DNA of 64,000 bases from Microthrixaceae bacterium (GTDB lineage Bacteria > Actinomycetota > Acidimicrobiia > Acidimicrobiales > Iamiaceae), in contig JADJDU010000003.1 of NCBI GenBank assembly GCA_016702505.1, positions 248,001 through 312,000 of the forward strand, given 5' to 3'. Below, in pieces: positions 1 through 9,603 of this stretch. Below the pieces are notes generated by a model that saw nothing but the letters and a program-made list of their open reading frames with translations, searched no databases and had not been told where the DNA came from. The position numbers were made by a program, and so were the translations under genes. How positions within the stretch are numbered: position 1 is the stretch's first letter; each line of letters starts with the position of its first letter.

Positions 1-788
1 AGGACCTCGAACAACGGGCCAAGGCCCGCATGGATCTGGAGTCAGACCTGCGTGACGCCCTCGAGTCACAGGCGTGGTGGCTGGCCTACCAGCCCATTGT
101 GGATACGGTCACCCGGAAGATCACCGGTGCCGAAGCACTGCTGCGCTACACCCATCCCGACCGTGGGCCGGTCTCGCCCTATGAACTGGTGCGCCTGGCC
201 GAGCAATCGGGGGCGATAGTCGACCTCGGCCGAGCCGTCCTCACCCGAGCCTGCGCCGAGGCCGTGGAGTGGCAGCGTCTGGGTCCGGCCCTGACCATCG
301 CCGTCAACGTGAGCGCCCTCCAGCTCCGCGACCCCGGCTTCGTGGACGACGTGGCCGCCGCCCTGGGCGACACCGGCCTCAGTCCTGATCGGCTCGTGAT
401 CGAGCTGACCGAGACCACATTGGCCACCGACGGCCACGGGGAGGTCGAGAGCCTTCAGGCCCTACGAGCCCTGGGTTGCCGGGTGGCCCTCGACGACTTC
501 GGGACCGGGTTCTCGTCCCTGTCGGGCCTTCGCGATCTGCCCATCGACGTGGTGAAGCTCGACCGGTCGTTCATCACCAACCTGACCAACTCGTCGGAGG
601 CCACCGCCCTGGTGGAAGCCGTGGTGCACTTGGCCCAAGCCCTCGAGCTGACCGTGGTGGCCGAGGGGGTGGAGACCTCTGACCAATACGATGCATTGGC
701 TGCCCTGAACTGCAATCGGATCCAGGGCTTCGTGATCAGCCATCCGATCACACCCACCGAGTTCACGTCGCTCCTGACCAGCCGCTAG
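1..788 (+). CDS. GGDEF/EAL-family cyclic-di-GMP phosphodiesterase, C-terminal part
   Basis: The reading frame is open from the window edge, so only the C-terminal part is present; the ATG at 30 is internal. The visible protein is an EAL domain, which hydrolyses the second messenger c-di-GMP to pGpG. The signature appears as AYQPIVD followed by GAEALLRY, where the usual EALLRW has Tyr for Trp. Later metal and catalytic motifs are present: NVSALQL, IELTET, DDFGTGFSSL with the DD pair, KLDRSFI, VVAEGVET and the final QGF. The residues before it (DLEQRAKARMDLESDLRDAL) match the linker that normally joins a GGDEF domain to an EAL domain, so the full protein probably carries an upstream GGDEF. Family assignment is confident; whether the upstream half is active or sensory cannot be seen. 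Confidence 0.9.
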   Translation, partial: DLEQRAKARMDLESDLRDALESQAWWLAYQPIVDTVTRKITGAEALLRYTHPDRGPVSPYELVRLAEQSGAIVDLGRAVLTRACAEAVEWQRLGPALTIAVNVSALQLRDPGFVDDVAAALGDTGLSPDRLVIELTETTLATDGHGEVESLQALRALGCRVALDDFGTGFSSLSGLRDLPIDVVKLDRSFITNLTNSSEATALVEAVVHLAQALELTVVAEGVETSDQYDALAALNCNRIQGFVISHPITPTEFTSLLTSR

Positions 789-820
789 CGCCTCGCCCGC
801 CTTCGGCCAAACACCCCTGG

Positions 821-1786
821 CTAGTTCCCTCGGACTTGGTCGAGGGTGGCCGCGACCGAGCGGACCAGTTCCTGGGCGGATGCCTGGCTGGTCACCGCGA
901 CGCGTTCGCCGAGGGCGGGCTCGAGCGCCTCGGCATCGAGTTGGCGGTAGTCGGACTGGTCTCCGCCGACCAGATGCCCCACGTACCAGCCGGCACGGCC
1001 CGCATACACCCATTCGTCGGGAACCACGAAGGAGGCTCCGAATCCAGGATCGGCCCACGCCGGCTCATCGGGCTGAAGCACCATCGACCAGGCCTTGAAC
1101 TGGACCACGCGCCCGACGGTCCTGGCACACAGACGCCATGGCAACGGTGGCGTCTGGAACACGGTCGGACCGAAGGAATGGCTAAGGACCACCTGCCCGA
1201 TCACCTCACCGCGAGACCCCGACCAGAGGTGCACATTCCAGCCGTTCCGTGCCCCGAAGAAGATGTTGTTGGTGACCGTGATCGCCTGAGGTCCTCCCGG
1301 AGCCGACCGGACTCGCAGAGCCACCCCGGCCTGGGCGATAGGTCCGGTGAACTCAGACCACGTCACACAGGATTGGGCATCGACCGCTGGAGACTCGTCG
1401 TCGAACCACCCGACCTCTCGAAGGTTCACTCCCTGGTTGGACGCCGGCGCGGTGACGACCAAGTCGAGTCCGGTACCCGCCTGACCGCCACGGCGTCCGG
1501 ACCGGGAGGATTGTTGGAGCACGTATTCGTAGCGGTCTGCCCCGTCAGCGGTCAGGTTGGCCGTGACCAGGTGAGGTGATGCCGCCGCCTCGGCCGTTCG
1601 ACCCGACGCCGAGATCCCTCTGGCTCGGGGGGTTCGGCTCAGGTCTGCCTCGGCGCGACCACGGGCCGCCTCGGCCACCTGCGGGGACGCGGTAGCGCCT
1701 GGACCCCATCCCGCCATGGCCGCCGACGCGACCACGCCAAGTGACGCGAGCGACACGAGAAGTGCTCGGCGAACCGACCTGGACAT
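821..1786 (-). CDS. secreted protein of unknown function, possible jelly-roll fold
   Basis: 321 residues starting with a clear Sec signal peptide: RR, then a hydrophobic stretch LLVSLASLGVVASAAMAG, with likely cleavage near residue 33. A low-complexity Ala/Arg-rich linker follows. The rest has no motif I recognise. Blocks such as WNVHLWSGSR, LPWRLCARTVGRVVQFKAW and GWYVGHL resemble beta-sandwich (concanavalin/LamG-like) secreted proteins, but that is a guess from pattern alone. Three cysteines lie in the mature part. The gene converges on the EAL gene with only 32 bp between the two stop codons and stands alone, so neighbours give no clue. Confidence 0.6.
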   Translation of the reverse strand: MSRSVRRALLVSLASLGVVASAAMAGWGPGATASPQVAEAARGRAEADLSRTPRARGISASGRTAEAAASPHLVTANLTADGADRYEYVLQQSSRSGRRGGQAGTGLDLVVTAPASNQGVNLREVGWFDDESPAVDAQSCVTWSEFTGPIAQAGVALRVRSAPGGPQAITVTNNIFFGARNGWNVHLWSGSRGEVIGQVVLSHSFGPTVFQTPPLPWRLCARTVGRVVQFKAWSMVLQPDEPAWADPGFGASFVVPDEWVYAGRAGWYVGHLVGGDQSDYRQLDAEALEPALGERVAVTSQASAQELVRSVAATLDQVRGN

Positions 1787-1898
1787 GGCTGCGACGGTAC
1801 CGCCCAGACGCAGGACGCGCCCTGTCGCCAGACCGCCCCGACCGACACCGATTAGGCCCAGAAGCCCCGGGATCGGCCCGGAACCAGCGAGAGATTGG

Positions 1899-1971
1899 AG
1901 CCCGAGAAGGGAATCGAACCCTTGACCTGCTCATTACGAGTGAGCTGCTCTGCCGACTGAGCTACCCGGGC
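1899..1971 (-). tRNA. tRNA-Thr (anticodon CGT)
   Basis: On the minus strand the 7-bp acceptor arm GCCCGGG pairs with CTCGGGC (one G-T pair). The D-arm TAGCTCAG, the anticodon loop CTCGTAA and the T-arm GGTTCGATTCC are all recognisable. The anticodon CGT reads ACG. The discriminator base is T and CCA is encoded (1896-1898). It lies 51 bp downstream of the holB stop on the same strand, so it could be co-transcribed with the topA-tmk-holB group. Confidence 0.95.
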
Positions 1972-2021
1972 GGGGATCGCTCACCGTACCCGATCGCCTC
2001 GAACGCCCGGAACCCGGATCC

Positions 2022-3104
2022 TCAGTTGAGGGTGGGTAGGCGCAGGGCCAACGCCGTGAGCCACAGCTCCTCGTTGGGGTTGAAGGCGAGATCGGTCTCA
2101 GCGGAGCGCACGGCATCGATTCCGGCCATGGACGGAGCCGGATCGGCAGCCACCAGCATCTCGTCCCGGTAGGTCCCGGCCAGGGCTGATAACCCGAGTC
2201 TGAGCTCATCGGTGCGCAGGCGCCGCACCTCTCGCTTGTGCCGAGCCTCCAGCTCCCGGGCCCCCGAACCCCGCTGCCCGTAGCGTTCGATCCGCTCCGA
2301 GAGCTCGGCCACCTCGGCCTCCTGGCGGGCTCGCAGCGGAGCTTCCACGTCGTCGATGGCACCGCGCAGGTCGGCGACCGCCCGAGCCGCCGCCGATCCG
2401 GTTCCGTTGATCGTGCGAGGCAGGTCTCGCCACGCCGCCACCCTCAGCGCCAGTCGGTCGTCGGTGGCCAGCAGGCGGGCTCGACGCAGATCCCCGCCGG
2501 CGAATCCCGCGGCCTCGGCGGCCCGCTCGGCGGGAACGCCGTCGGCTCGGAGCCGCTCGGTGATGGCGGACGTGGGCACCGGGGCGAAGTCGACCCGGAC
2601 GCAGCGCGAGGCGATGGTGACCAGCGCCGGAGGGAGCTCGTCGGCCAGGACCACGAAGAACGTGCCGGGGGTGGGCTCCTCGATGGTCTTGAGCAGCTTG
2701 GGGGCCACACCGTCTGCCATCAGGTGGAACTCGTCGAGCACCAGGACCTTGCGTCGACCCTCCGAAGGGGAACGACTGGCCCGGGTGATGATCTCGTCGG
2801 CCTGGTCGCTCGAGATCGATGCTCCGACCCGCTCCACCACCACCAGATCGGGGTGTTGTTCGTGCAAGGCCAGGCTCCGGGCCCTCGCCGCCGCCTCGAC
2901 ATCGCCCGTACCTTCGGCTTCGGCGGCCAGGAGATCTCCGGCGAAGGCGCGAGCCGCGGCTCGCTTGCCGGATCCGGTCGGGCCTACGAACAGCCAGGCG
3001 TGAACAGGGTCTCCGGTGGCCGCAGTCCGCAGCAGGTCGACGGCACGGGATTGCCCCACCACCTCGGACCATGCATCCACGGGGAACATACCGACGTCGG
3101 TCAC
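2022..3104 (-). CDS. holB: DNA polymerase III subunit delta' (clamp loader)
   Basis: 360 residues of the AAA+ clamp-loader family; delta' is the stator subunit that helps load the beta sliding clamp at replication forks. The N-terminus reads WSEVVGQSRAVDLL, followed by a Walker A-like GPTGSGKR near residue 42 and a Walker B-like VLVLDEFHLM near 125. The SRC block in TIASRCVRVDF is the clamp-loader sensor/arginine-finger region. A charged helical C-terminus follows. The GTG start at 3104 overlaps the tmk stop (GTGA), which fits translational coupling; an internal ATG six codons later is possible. The order topA-tmk-holB is common in actinobacteria. Confidence 0.9.
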   Translation of the reverse strand: MTDVGMFPVDAWSEVVGQSRAVDLLRTAATGDPVHAWLFVGPTGSGKRAAARAFAGDLLAAEAEGTGDVEAAARARSLALHEQHPDLVVVERVGASISSDQADEIITRASRSPSEGRRKVLVLDEFHLMADGVAPKLLKTIEEPTPGTFFVVLADELPPALVTIASRCVRVDFAPVPTSAITERLRADGVPAERAAEAAGFAGGDLRRARLLATDDRLALRVAAWRDLPRTINGTGSAAARAVADLRGAIDDVEAPLRARQEAEVAELSERIERYGQRGSGARELEARHKREVRRLRTDELRLGLSALAGTYRDEMLVAADPAPSMAGIDAVRSAETDLAFNPNEELWLTALALRLPTLN

Positions 3105-3703
3105 GGGAGTCGATCCTTCACCACGGCATCGACCCGGGCCCTGACCTCTTCGACCGGACCAGACCCGTCCAGGACCACCCAGCGGTCGAGGTTGTGGGCG
3201 GCAACCATCCGGTATCCCTCTCGCACCATGGCGTGGAACTCAGCACCGGCGGCCTCCATCCGGTCGGGAGAGCCGGTGAGGGCCATACGTCGGGCCGACT
3301 CCTCGGGTGACACCTCCAACAGCACCACCAGGTCGGGCACCAGGCCGTCGGTGGCAAAAGTGGAAAGGTCGGCGATCGCCTCCACGCCGAGTCCCCGGGC
3401 ATGACCCTGGTAGGCCAGGGAGGAACCGACGTAGCGGTCACAGACGACGTCTTTGCCTCGCAACAGGGCGGGGCGCAAGACGGTGGCCACGTGTTGGGCT
3501 CGATCGGCCGCCATGAGCAGCGCCTCGGCCCGCGGATCCAGGTCGGACGTGTCGGGGTCGAGGAGGATTCTCCGCAAGCGGGCCCCCACGTCGGTGGAGC
3601 CGGGTTCGAAGGTGAGCAGAGCCCCCCACCGGTCAGCCAGCAGTCGGGCCTGGGTCGACTTTCCCGACCCTTCGCCGCCTTCGAACACCACGAACCTTCC
3701 CAC
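3101..3703 (-). CDS. tmk: thymidylate kinase
   Basis: 200 residues, the normal length for bacterial TMP kinase, which phosphorylates dTMP to dTDP with ATP. The P-loop is FEGGEGSGKSTQ at residues 7-18. The DR(Y/H) motif is CDRYVGSSLAYQG and the lid region contains ESARRMALTG. The gene ends in a 4-bp overlap with holB and begins 36 bp after the topA stop, so the three form a compact replication/nucleotide group read leftward. Confidence 0.95.
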   Translation of the reverse strand: MGRFVVFEGGEGSGKSTQARLLADRWGALLTFEPGSTDVGARLRRILLDPDTSDLDPRAEALLMAADRAQHVATVLRPALLRGKDVVCDRYVGSSLAYQGHARGLGVEAIADLSTFATDGLVPDLVVLLEVSPEESARRMALTGSPDRMEAAGAEFHAMVREGYRMVAAHNLDRWVVLDGSGPVEEVRARVDAVVKDRLP

Positions 3704-3739
3704 AGCGCCGACGGTACCCGGTCCGCAGGCCCGGGCCGA

Positions 3740-6401
3740 TCAGCCCTCGGGGTCGGGAGCAGGCTCGGCCTTCTTGGCGGGTGCCTTCTTGGCCGCCGCC
3801 TTCTTGGCCGGAGCCTTCTTGGCCGTCGCCTTCTTTTTGGCCGGAGCTTTCTTGGCCGCGGCCTTCTTCTTGGTGGCCTTCTTCTTGGTGGGTCCGGCGT
3901 CGCGGCGGATCTGAAGCAGCTCAGAGGCCCGCTCGTCGGTGATGGAGTCGACCTCGTCGCCCTTGCGGAGCGACGCGTTCGTCTCGCCGTCGGTCACGTA
4001 GGGCCCGAAGCGGCCGTCCTTGATGACCATCTGCTTCTCCGAGACCGGATCGACGCCTAGTTCCCGCAGAGGCGCGGAGGCCGTCTGGCCCCGTCGCCGC
4101 TTGGGCTCGGCCAGGATCTTGAGGGCCTGATCGAGGGTTACATCGAAGATCTGCTCCTCGGTCTCCAACGATCGGGTGTCGTTCTTGGCCACGCCGTTCT
4201 CGTCGACGAAGTCCTTGCGCAGGTACGGCCCGTAGCGACCGTTCATGGCCACGATGGTCCCCTGATCGGCAGGATCGACACCGACAGTGCGAGGAAGGGC
4301 CAACAGCGACAGCGCCTCTTCCAAGGTGATGCGCTCCACCGTCATCGTCTTGAACAACGACGCGGTGCGGGGCTTGTCCTCGGCCTTGACCTTCTTGGCC
4401 TTGCCGGTGCCCTCGGGCATCTCGCCCAGCTGCACGTAGGGGCCGAAGCGGCCGGCCTTCACGGTGACGTCGAGGCCGGTCTCGGGATCGGTACCCAGCA
4501 CCCGGTCCCCGCTGGGGGCGTCGAGCAGTTCGAGCGCCTTGAACACGTCGAGCTCGTCGGGGGCCAGGTCATCGGGGATCGACGCGGTGCGCTCCCCCTG
4601 CTTGAGGTACGGGCCGAACTTGCCGGGCTTGATGAGGATGTCCTCACCGTCGGGCGGGGTCAGGCGACCGACCACGTTGATCTCGGCCGGGTCGATCCCG
4701 GCAAGACCCTGGTCGACCAGGACCTTCAGCCCCGGCGAGCCCGGCGACACGTCGGCCAGGTCCGAGGTCTGCTCACCGGCCTCGTCGCCGAACCAGAAAC
4801 GGTTCAGCCACGGCTCGCGCTGGACCTGACCGCTGGCGATGCCGTCCAACTCGTCTTCCATGCGGGCGGTGAAGGCGTAATCGACCAGCTCACCGAAGTG
4901 CTCCTCCAACAACCGGACCACCGCGAAGGCGATCCAGGTTGGTCTCTTCGAGTCGTTTGACCAGCGACGCCTCGGTGAAGCGGGCCGGCGGCGAGGTCGA
5001 GTGGCCCTTGGCCTCGAGGCCCGGCTTGGGCAGGGTCTGACCGACGGCCAGGACCGGCAGCAGCGTCTCACGGTCATCGAGTGCCGCATCGGGATCATCG
5101 GCACCCTCCACATAGGCCCGCAGGTAGCCGGGGAAGGTGATGGAGCGGCCCGACGCCGCGAACTCGGCGTCACGACCGTCGGCGGCCGTGGCCCCGATGC
5201 GCACCGACACCGACTGGCCCCGGGCATCCACCATCTGGGAGGCGACGGTGCGCTTCCAGATCAGCTCGTACAACCGCATCTCGTCGCCCCTCAGTTCACC
5301 GGCCAACGACTCAGGGGTGCGGAAGCTGTCACCGGCGGGGCGGATGGCCTCGTGGGCCTCCTGCGCGTTCTTGACCTTGCGGTCATAGGTTCGGGGCGCA
5401 TCGGGCACGTAGTCGGGGCCGTAGAGCTGACGGGCCTGGGCCCGCGCCGCGTTGAGGGCGGTCTCCGACAGCGTGGTGCTGTCGGTTCGCATGTAGGTGA
5501 TGTAGCCGTTCTGGTAGAGGCTCTGGGCGACGCGCATCACCTGGGCGGCGCTCATGCGCAGCTTGCGCCCACCCTCTTGTTGAAGGGTGGAGGTCATGAA
5601 CGGGGCCTTGGGCTTGGATGTGAAGGGCTTCTCCTCCACCGACCGCACCGAGAACGATGCGTCGGCCAGGGCGTCGACCAGGCCCCGGGCCGTGGACTCG
5701 TCGACCACAACCACGTCGCGGGTGAGGTTGCCGGCGTCGTCGAAGTCCTTACCGGTGGCCAGTCGCCGACCGTCGACAGCGACCAGGGTGGCCGGGAATC
5801 CGGGGTCGGTGGGGAAGGAAGCCTCCACGTCCCAGTAGTCGGCGGAGCGGAAGGCGATGCGCTCACGTTCGCGCTCCACCACCAGCCTCACCGCCGGCGT
5901 CTGCACCCGTCCCGAGGACAGTCCGCCGCCCACCTTGCGCCACAGGACCTCCGAAACCGGGTAGCCCCACAGGCGGTCGACAATGCGCCGGGTCTCCTGG
6001 GCGTCGACCAAGCCCTCGTCGATCTCTCGCCAGTTCTCCACCGCGTGTTCGATGGCGCCGCGGGTGATCTCGTGGAACACCATGCGCTTGACCGGCACCT
6101 TGGGCTGAAGCACCTGGAGGAGGTGCCAGCTGATGGCCTCACCCTCGCGATCCTCATCGGTGGCGAGATAGAGCTCGTCGGCCTCCTTGAGCGCCTGTTT
6201 GAGCCGCCGGATCACGTCCTTCTTGGAGGCGTGGACCTCGTAGGTGGGCTCGAAGTGGTTCTCCACATCGATGCTCAACCCCTTGGACGGCAGGTCACGG
6301 ATGTGACCTACCGACGACTCGACGTTGAACTCACCCCCGAGGAACCCCGCGATGGTGCGGGCTTTGGCCGGGGATTCGACGATGACCAGTGGCTTGGGCA
6401 C
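3740..6401 (-). pseudogene. topA: DNA topoisomerase I, split by a short deletion and frameshift
   Basis: The 5' frame (6401 down to 4937) encodes the Toprim domain (MPKPLVIVESPAKARTI, and DEDREGEAISWHL near 100) and the catalytic core with the active-site Tyr in GYITYMRTDST near residue 306. The 3' frame continues as AFAVVRLLEEHFGELVDYAF, then five or so C-terminal GRFGPYVQ-type repeats and a Lys/Ala-rich tail (3740-3900) typical of actinobacterial TopA. Between them the conserved RPSTYA...RGYV...LVPSW stretch (about 28 residues) is missing and the frame changes. The junction is a single copy of TGGATCGCC (rc of 4928-4936), readable as LD-R upstream and WIA downstream. This is what a deletion between two direct repeats would leave; its length must be 2 modulo 3. 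TopA is normally essential, so an assembly error or mixed population is likely. Confidence 0.88.
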
Positions 6402-6464
6402 GGGCTGAAACTAAGGCCATCACCGCGCCTCGTGTCAACACAACAGATTTCATCCGGTCACCGT

Positions 6465-6752
6465 TCAGGATCGGACGAGACGCTCGATGGCCTTGGTGGC
6501 TTCGGCGACCTTGGCCCGCGCCGCGGCCTCGTCGCCCTGTTGGGCGGCGTTCATCACGCAGTGGTTGACGTGCTCCTCGAGGAGGCCGATGCCCACGCTC
6601 TGCAGGGCCTTGGTGACCGCTGAGATCTGGGTGAGGACGTCGATGCAGTAGGTGTCCTCGTCGATCATGCGCTGTATGCCGCGGACCTGCCCCTCTATGC
6701 GGCGGAGCCGCTTGAGGTAGTCGTCCTTCTCCATGGTGTAGCCACGGCTCAC
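6465..6752 (-). CDS. csoR: CsoR-family copper-sensing repressor
   Basis: 95 residues of the all-helical CsoR/RcnR family. The Cu(I) ligands of the C-H-C triad are visible: Cys in DTYCIDVL, and His and Cys in EEHVNHCVMNA. The N-terminal LRRIEGQVRGIQRMI block is diagnostic. Copper binding releases the tetramer from its operator, which fits the CsoR-like palindrome upstream of copZ. The GTG at 6752 overlaps the copA stop (GTGA); an ATG at 6734 giving MEKDDYLKRL is an equally good start. It is the last gene of the copper operon, giving autoregulation. Confidence 0.9.
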   Translation of the reverse strand: MSRGYTMEKDDYLKRLRRIEGQVRGIQRMIDEDTYCIDVLTQISAVTKALQSVGIGLLEEHVNHCVMNAAQQGDEAAARAKVAEATKAIERLVRS

Positions 6753-9115
6753 TTGGTGCCTCCCGGCGAGATGGTGGAGCGGAACCGGCGGAGCCGGAGG
6801 CTGTTGGACACCACGAACACACTGGAGAAGGCCATGGCCGCTCCGGCGATCATCGGGTTCAACAACCCGGCTGCAGCCAACGGGATGGCCGCCACGTTGT
6901 AGGCGAAGGCCCAGAACAGGTTGCCCTTGATGGTGGCCAGCGTCCGGCGAGAGAGCGCGATGGCGTCGACGGCCACCAGCAGGTCACCGCGAACCAGCGT
7001 GAGGTCGGAAGCCTCGATTGCCACGTCGGTGCCGGTGCCCATGGCCAGGCCCAGATCGGCGGTGGCCAGGGCCGCGGCGTCGTTGACCCCGTCACCCACC
7101 ATGGCCACCACCCGCCCCTCACCCTGGAGGCGGGTGACCTCGCGGACCTTGTCTTCGGGCAGCACCTCGGCGATGACGTCGTCGGGCTCGATGCCTACCT
7201 CGGCGGCCACCGCTTCGGCCGCCGCCCGGTTGTCGCCGGTCAGCAGCACCGGTCGCAGCCCCAGCTCACGAAGTCGGCGGATTGCCTCGGCCGAAGTGGG
7301 CTTGATGGTGTCCGACACCACCAGCGCTCCCCGCACCGCACCGTCCCAGGCCACGTAGACCACGGTCCGGCCCTCGGCGGTGGCCCGGTCCCGGGCTTCG
7401 GCCAGCTCGGCGGGGAGGGCGGCCTGGCCCACCTGTTCGAGCACGAAACGCTCGCGACCGGCGGCCACGCCCCGGCCCTCCACCCCGGCGGTCACGCCCA
7501 AGCCCTGGTGGTTGACGAAGTCGTGGGCCGGTGCCAGTTGGTGCCCGGCGTCACGAGCGGCGGCGGCGATGGCCGCGGCGATCGGGTGTTCGGATGCGTC
7601 CTCGATGGATCCGGCCACCCGGATGACCACATCGTCGTCCTCGGAGGCGGCGGGGGTCATCGAGACGAGCGCCATGCGCCCCGTGGTGACGGTGCCGGTC
7701 TTGTCCAACACGATGGTGTCGACGGCCCGCGTCGACTCCAGCACCTCGGGGCCCTTGATGAGGACTCCGAGTTGTGCTCCCCGGCCGGTACCCACCAGCA
7801 GGGCGGTGGGGGTGGCGAGGCCGAGCGCGCAGGGGCAGGCGATGATCAACACCGCCACCGCGGCGGTGAAGGCCTCGGCGGCGGGGGCACCGGTGCCGAG
7901 CCAGAAGCCGAGGGTCGCCACCGACAGGGCGATGACCACCGGTACGAACACGGCCGAGACCCGGTCGGCGAGACGCTGGACCTTGGCCTTGCCCGATTGG
8001 GCGTCCTGCACCATGCGGGCAATTCGGGCCAGGGCGGTGTCGGCACCAACCCGGGTGGCCTCGACCACCAGGCGACCTCCGGCGTTGACGGTGGCCCCGA
8101 CCACGTGGTCGCCGACCCCCACCTCGACCGGCACCGGCTCTCCGGTGAGCAGCGAGGTGTCGAGCGCGGAGCGGCCATCGACCACCGTTCCGTCGGTGGC
8201 GACCTTCTCGCCGGGGCGCACCACGAACCGGTCGCCGACCACCAGTTGATCGACAGGGATCTGCACCTCCGCTCCGCGGCGCAGGACGGCCACCTCCTTG
8301 GCCCCCAACTCCAAAAGGGCCCGCAGGGCGGCACCCGATCGCCGCTTGGCCCGGGCTTCGAACCAGCGCCCGCTGAGGATCAACACGATCACCACCGAGG
8401 CGACCTCGAGGTAGATCTCGTGGGCCCCGCTCCCCCGACTGGGGATCAGGTCGAAGCCCATCCGCATGCCCGGGTCGCCGGCGGGGGTGAACAACAGCGC
8501 GTACAGCGACCAGCCGAAGGCGGCCAGGGTGCCGACCGATATCAGCGTGTCCATGGTGGCGGCACCGTGACGGAGGTTGACCCAAGCGGCCTTGTGAAAC
8601 GGCCAACCACCCCAGGCCACCACCGGGGCGGCCAGGGTCAGCGAGATCCACTGCCAGTGGTCGAACTGGAGGGGCGGCACCATGGCCAACAGGAACACCG
8701 GCAAGGTGAGTGCACCCGAGATCAGAACCCGCTGACGCAGGTCACGGTCTTCCAACTCGGCGTGGTGGGATTGAGGGTCGGCGGCGACGTCACCGGCCGT
8801 CGGGCTGGCTGCACCTCCATGGCCTGGGTGGGTGTGAGCGGCTCCACCCACGGGGGGCGGGGGAGGGATCACCTGGTAGCCGGTGGCCTCCACCTCCCGG
8901 GTCAGGTCGTCGATCGAGATGGCCAGGGGGGCGGTGACCCGGGCCAGTTCGGTGGCGTAGTTCACCGAGGCCTCGACACCGTCGAGCTTGTTGAGGCGGC
9001 GTTCCACCCGGGCCGCGCAGGACGCGCATGTCATCCCGCCGATCTGGAGGTCGGCCGACCAATAGGTGGGGGTCTCATCGTGTTCGTGGTTGGTTGCAGA
9101 CCCCGATGTGTTCAC
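6749..9115 (-). CDS. copA: Cu(I)-translocating P1B-type ATPase
   Basis: 788 residues. One N-terminal HMA metal-binding domain carries GMTCASC near residue 28, followed by a His/Pro/Gly-rich linker. The transmembrane metal site is the CPC motif in IIACPCALGLATP. The phosphorylation motif DKTGTVTTG, the nucleotide-site HP in SEHPIAAA and the hinge GDGVNDAAAL are all intact. It exports cytosolic Cu(I) across the plasma membrane using ATP. It sits between a small membrane protein gene (4-bp overlap upstream) and csoR (4-bp overlap downstream), so the four genes are one operon. Confidence 0.96.
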   Translation of the reverse strand: MNTSGSATNHEHDETPTYWSADLQIGGMTCASCAARVERRLNKLDGVEASVNYATELARVTAPLAISIDDLTREVEATGYQVIPPPPPVGGAAHTHPGHGGAASPTAGDVAADPQSHHAELEDRDLRQRVLISGALTLPVFLLAMVPPLQFDHWQWISLTLAAPVVAWGGWPFHKAAWVNLRHGAATMDTLISVGTLAAFGWSLYALLFTPAGDPGMRMGFDLIPSRGSGAHEIYLEVASVVIVLILSGRWFEARAKRRSGAALRALLELGAKEVAVLRRGAEVQIPVDQLVVGDRFVVRPGEKVATDGTVVDGRSALDTSLLTGEPVPVEVGVGDHVVGATVNAGGRLVVEATRVGADTALARIARMVQDAQSGKAKVQRLADRVSAVFVPVVIALSVATLGFWLGTGAPAAEAFTAAVAVLIIACPCALGLATPTALLVGTGRGAQLGVLIKGPEVLESTRAVDTIVLDKTGTVTTGRMALVSMTPAASEDDDVVIRVAGSIEDASEHPIAAAIAAAARDAGHQLAPAHDFVNHQGLGVTAGVEGRGVAAGRERFVLEQVGQAALPAELAEARDRATAEGRTVVYVAWDGAVRGALVVSDTIKPTSAEAIRRLRELGLRPVLLTGDNRAAAEAVAAEVGIEPDDVIAEVLPEDKVREVTRLQGEGRVVAMVGDGVNDAAALATADLGLAMGTGTDVAIEASDLTLVRGDLLVAVDAIALSRRTLATIKGNLFWAFAYNVAAIPLAAAGLLNPMIAGAAMAFSSVFVVSNSLRLRRFRSTISPGGTK

Positions 9116-9297
9116 GACCCCATCTCCCCGTGGCCTGCCTCGACGGGGTGCTCCACCCCGGCGGGGTGCCGGCCAGTCGGCGACGGGTCGGTACCGACCG
9201 GTCCCACCGCCCGCCCCAGGCCGAAGCCGGCCCCGAAGATCATCACCAAAACCACGGCGAACGCGGCGAGGCGAAGCCCCGGCGACACGGCGGTCAC
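9112..9297 (-). CDS. small single-pass membrane protein of the copper operon
   Basis: 61 residues with one hydrophobic helix (LAAFAVVLVMIFGAGFGLGRAVG, roughly residues 10-32) followed by a Pro/His-rich tail ending in GHGEMGS. It overlaps copZ upstream and copA downstream by 4 bp each (ATGA type), which argues that it is translated with them. Three His and two Met residues are the only potential copper ligands. I do not recognise a family; a membrane-anchored accessory for CopA is an inference from position only. Confidence 0.6.
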   Translation of the reverse strand: MTAVSPGLRLAAFAVVLVMIFGAGFGLGRAVGPVGTDPSPTGRHPAGVEHPVEAGHGEMGS

Positions 9298-9512
9298 CCC
9301 TCCGTCGTAGCCAGGTCGAACCCGGCCTCGTCCACTGCCGCCCGTACCGCCTCCACGTCCAGGGGTGAGGCGCTGGTGACGGCCACCGACCCGGCCGCCA
9401 GGTCCACCTGAACGCCGGTCACTCCGGCGAGCTTGGAGACCTCCTTGGTCACCGAGTCGACGCAGTGCTGGCAGTTCATCCCGGTTACGGCGTAGCTGGC
9501 GGTGGTGGACAT
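9294..9512 (-). CDS. copZ: CopZ-like copper chaperone (HMA domain)
   Basis: 72 residues from the ATG at 9512, chosen because GAGGAG precedes it and the protein then starts at the canonical HMA strand (MSTTASYAVTGMNCQHC). The Cu-binding motif is GMNCQHC and the end VRAAVDEAGFDL is the last HMA helix. It would deliver Cu(I) to CopA. First gene of the operon, with the CsoR-type operator about 40 bp upstream. Confidence 0.88.
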   Translation of the reverse strand: MSTTASYAVTGMNCQHCVDSVTKEVSKLAGVTGVQVDLAAGSVAVTSASPLDVEAVRAAVDEAGFDLATTEG

Positions 9513-9551
9513 GGCTGACTCCTCGGGTGGTCTGATCAACTACCCAAACCC

Positions 9552-9570
9552 TATACCCCTATGAGGTATA
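9552..9570. promoter_or_regulatory. CsoR-type operator upstream of copZ
   Basis: TATACCCCTATGAGGTATA is a 19-bp pseudo-palindrome with perfect TATACC/GGTATA arms. Alternating A/T and G/C tracts of this kind are typical of CsoR operators. It lies 40 bp upstream of the copZ start codon and 33 bp from the stop of the desaturase gene, in the only gap from which the copper operon can be transcribed. Confidence 0.7.
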
Positions 9571-9603
9571 TGCCAACCCTGGTTCTCGGAGAGTTCGACC
9601 CTC

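Noticed and set aside
3453..3914. Plus-strand membrane-protein-like frame rich in GAFLAAAFLA
   Set aside because: It is the antisense of the Lys/Ala-rich tail of TopA; the repetitive hydrophobic pattern is a mirror of KKAPAKK codons.
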